NCBI GenBank assembly: GCA_949286405.1 | Contig: CASECH010000222.1 | Span: 1 to 5,704 of the forward strand | DNA: 5,704 bases | Origin: an uncultured bacterium | Lineage (GTDB): Bacteria > Cyanobacteriota > Vampirovibrionia > Gastranaerophilales > Gastranaerophilaceae | Direction: 5' to 3' | The notes under the pieces: model-generated | Told to the model about the DNA's origin: nothing | Seen by the model: only the letters and a program-made list of their open reading frames with translations | Databases searched by the model: none | Part shown: positions 5,220-5,704 of the stretch, piece after piece | Numbering within the stretch: position 1 is the stretch's first letter | How the letters are laid out: each line of letters starts with the position of its first letter | Program-made: the position numbers and the translations under genes

Positions 5220-5704
5220 TTAAATCAATGTTTTCAATTTGTGCACATTTTACAAATTTACCTTTATCTAGGTAAATAGGAATACCTACCCTTGTTTTAA
5301 CAATTAATTTTGTGGATACATCTTTCATACCTGACGGTAATACTAATTCTTTAGCTGCAACATCTTCTAAAAACAAAACCATTCTCGATTCTCCATCAGG
5401 AAGATTTTTTAAATCAGTGATTGTTAATCTAACCTTTTGTTTGTTACCATTTTGCAGAGTAAATTCGTTTGGTACAAATCTTACGTTTTTAATTAAATTG
5501 TCAGCTGCGGATGTATTTTCTTCTATAATATCCATTGTGCCTTGAGGTGAAATTTTAAAATAAGAAGGATATATTTTAAAACGTATAGTTTCATTTGCAT
5601 CACCTTGCACATCAAAAGATGCTGTTAAATAATTACCCCTTGTTTCATTAGCATTTAATTCAAGTAATGTCGGAGTTACTTTTAATGCAGCATTTGCTTT
5701 TTGC
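5206..5704 (-). CDS. PapD-like periplasmic fimbrial chaperone, N-terminal domain (partial at right edge, frameshifted at its end)
   Basis: The frame is open to the right edge, giving 165 visible residues that start QKANAALKVTPTLLELNANE. The ANA|ALKV boundary looks like a signal-peptide cleavage site, so only the initiator and part of the signal peptide are missing. The pattern is that of chaperone domain 1: 'LKVTPTLLEL' strand, FKIYPSYFKISPQG, VRFVPNEFTLQNGNKQKVRL, the characteristic LPDGESRMVLFLED, and VKTRVGIPIYLDKG, equivalent to the G1 strand and following hinge of PapD. Such chaperones bind unfolded subunits in the periplasm by donor-strand complementation and deliver them to the usher. 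After the hinge the frame hits TAA at 5206, while the second domain continues in the +1 frame. The only overlap of the two open frames is about 5206-5219, almost wholly the A8 run. An internal GTG at 5610 could be mistaken for a start, but it lies within the folded domain. Confidence 0.72.
   Translation of the reverse strand, partial: QKANAALKVTPTLLELNANETRGNYLTASFDVQGDANETIRFKIYPSYFKISPQGTMDIIEENTSAADNLIKNVRFVPNEFTLQNGNKQKVRLTITDLKNLPDGESRMVLFLEDVAAKELVLPSGMKDVSTKLIVKTRVGIPIYLDKGKFVKCAQIENIDLKKTR
5214..5221 (-). repeat. A8 homopolymer run at the chaperone frameshift
   Basis: There are eight consecutive A on the coding strand. It is the only run of 8 I find in the window by eye; runs of 7 are frequent and stay in frame inside the usher gene. 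Loss of one A would join the two chaperone frames into one continuous protein (...ENIDLKK-QDKELQL...). It is therefore the probable site of an indel, of transcriptional slippage or of phase variation. Confidence 0.65.

Noticed and set aside
5312..5545. Open frame of 77 codons on the plus strand
   Set aside because: It lies wholly antisense to the chaperone N-domain, which has a clear family pattern. It has no visible ribosome binding site or domain, so it is a shadow frame.

Overview
This AT-rich window (by eye roughly 30% G+C) carries genes on the minus strand only. They look like those of a Gram-negative (diderm) bacterium: four products in the main block match the parts of a chaperone-usher fimbria system, which needs an outer membrane. 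The usher and chaperone are very divergent from the enterobacterial Fim/Pap types. They look closer in style to the archaic (sigma-type) systems known from Proteobacteria, Cyanobacteria and Deinococcus. A low-GC non-proteobacterial diderm, for example a gut Vampirovibrionia/Gastranaerophilales-like lineage, is possible, but this is a guess. Stop codons are TAA and TAG, with TGG for Trp, and nothing points to a variant genetic code.

Layout, read in the direction of transcription from the right edge leftwards. (1) A PapD-like periplasmic chaperone enters from the right edge. It is split into an N-domain frame (to 5206) and a C-domain frame (to 4908) by a +1 frameshift at a run of eight A residues (5214-5221). 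(2) Two secreted, paralogous fimbrial subunit-like proteins follow (4884-4258 and 4245-3604). (3) A 998-residue outer-membrane usher follows (3594-598), with a recognisable plug domain, a long beta-barrel region and two unusual C-terminal Ig-like domains, one with a calcium-loop motif. Gaps between these genes are 9 to 23 bases, so they form one operon. Its promoter, and possibly more subunits or a tip adhesin, lie beyond the right edge.

Left of the operon are two short independent transcription units: an 88-residue three-helix membrane protein of unknown function (484-218), and the first 45 codons of a secreted staphylococcal-nuclease-like protein (136 to the left edge). Both start exactly 7 bases after a TATAAT box inside an almost identical 20-base element and lack a Shine-Dalgarno sequence. 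This pattern suggests leaderless mRNAs and shared control. A 16-bp hairpin between them probably ends the membrane-protein transcript.

Inferred working model: the chaperone captures the two subunits in the periplasm and delivers them to the usher, which secretes and polymerises them into a surface fibre. The chaperone frameshift means the system is off, phase-variable, rescued by slippage, or affected by a sequencing error; the sequence alone cannot decide.
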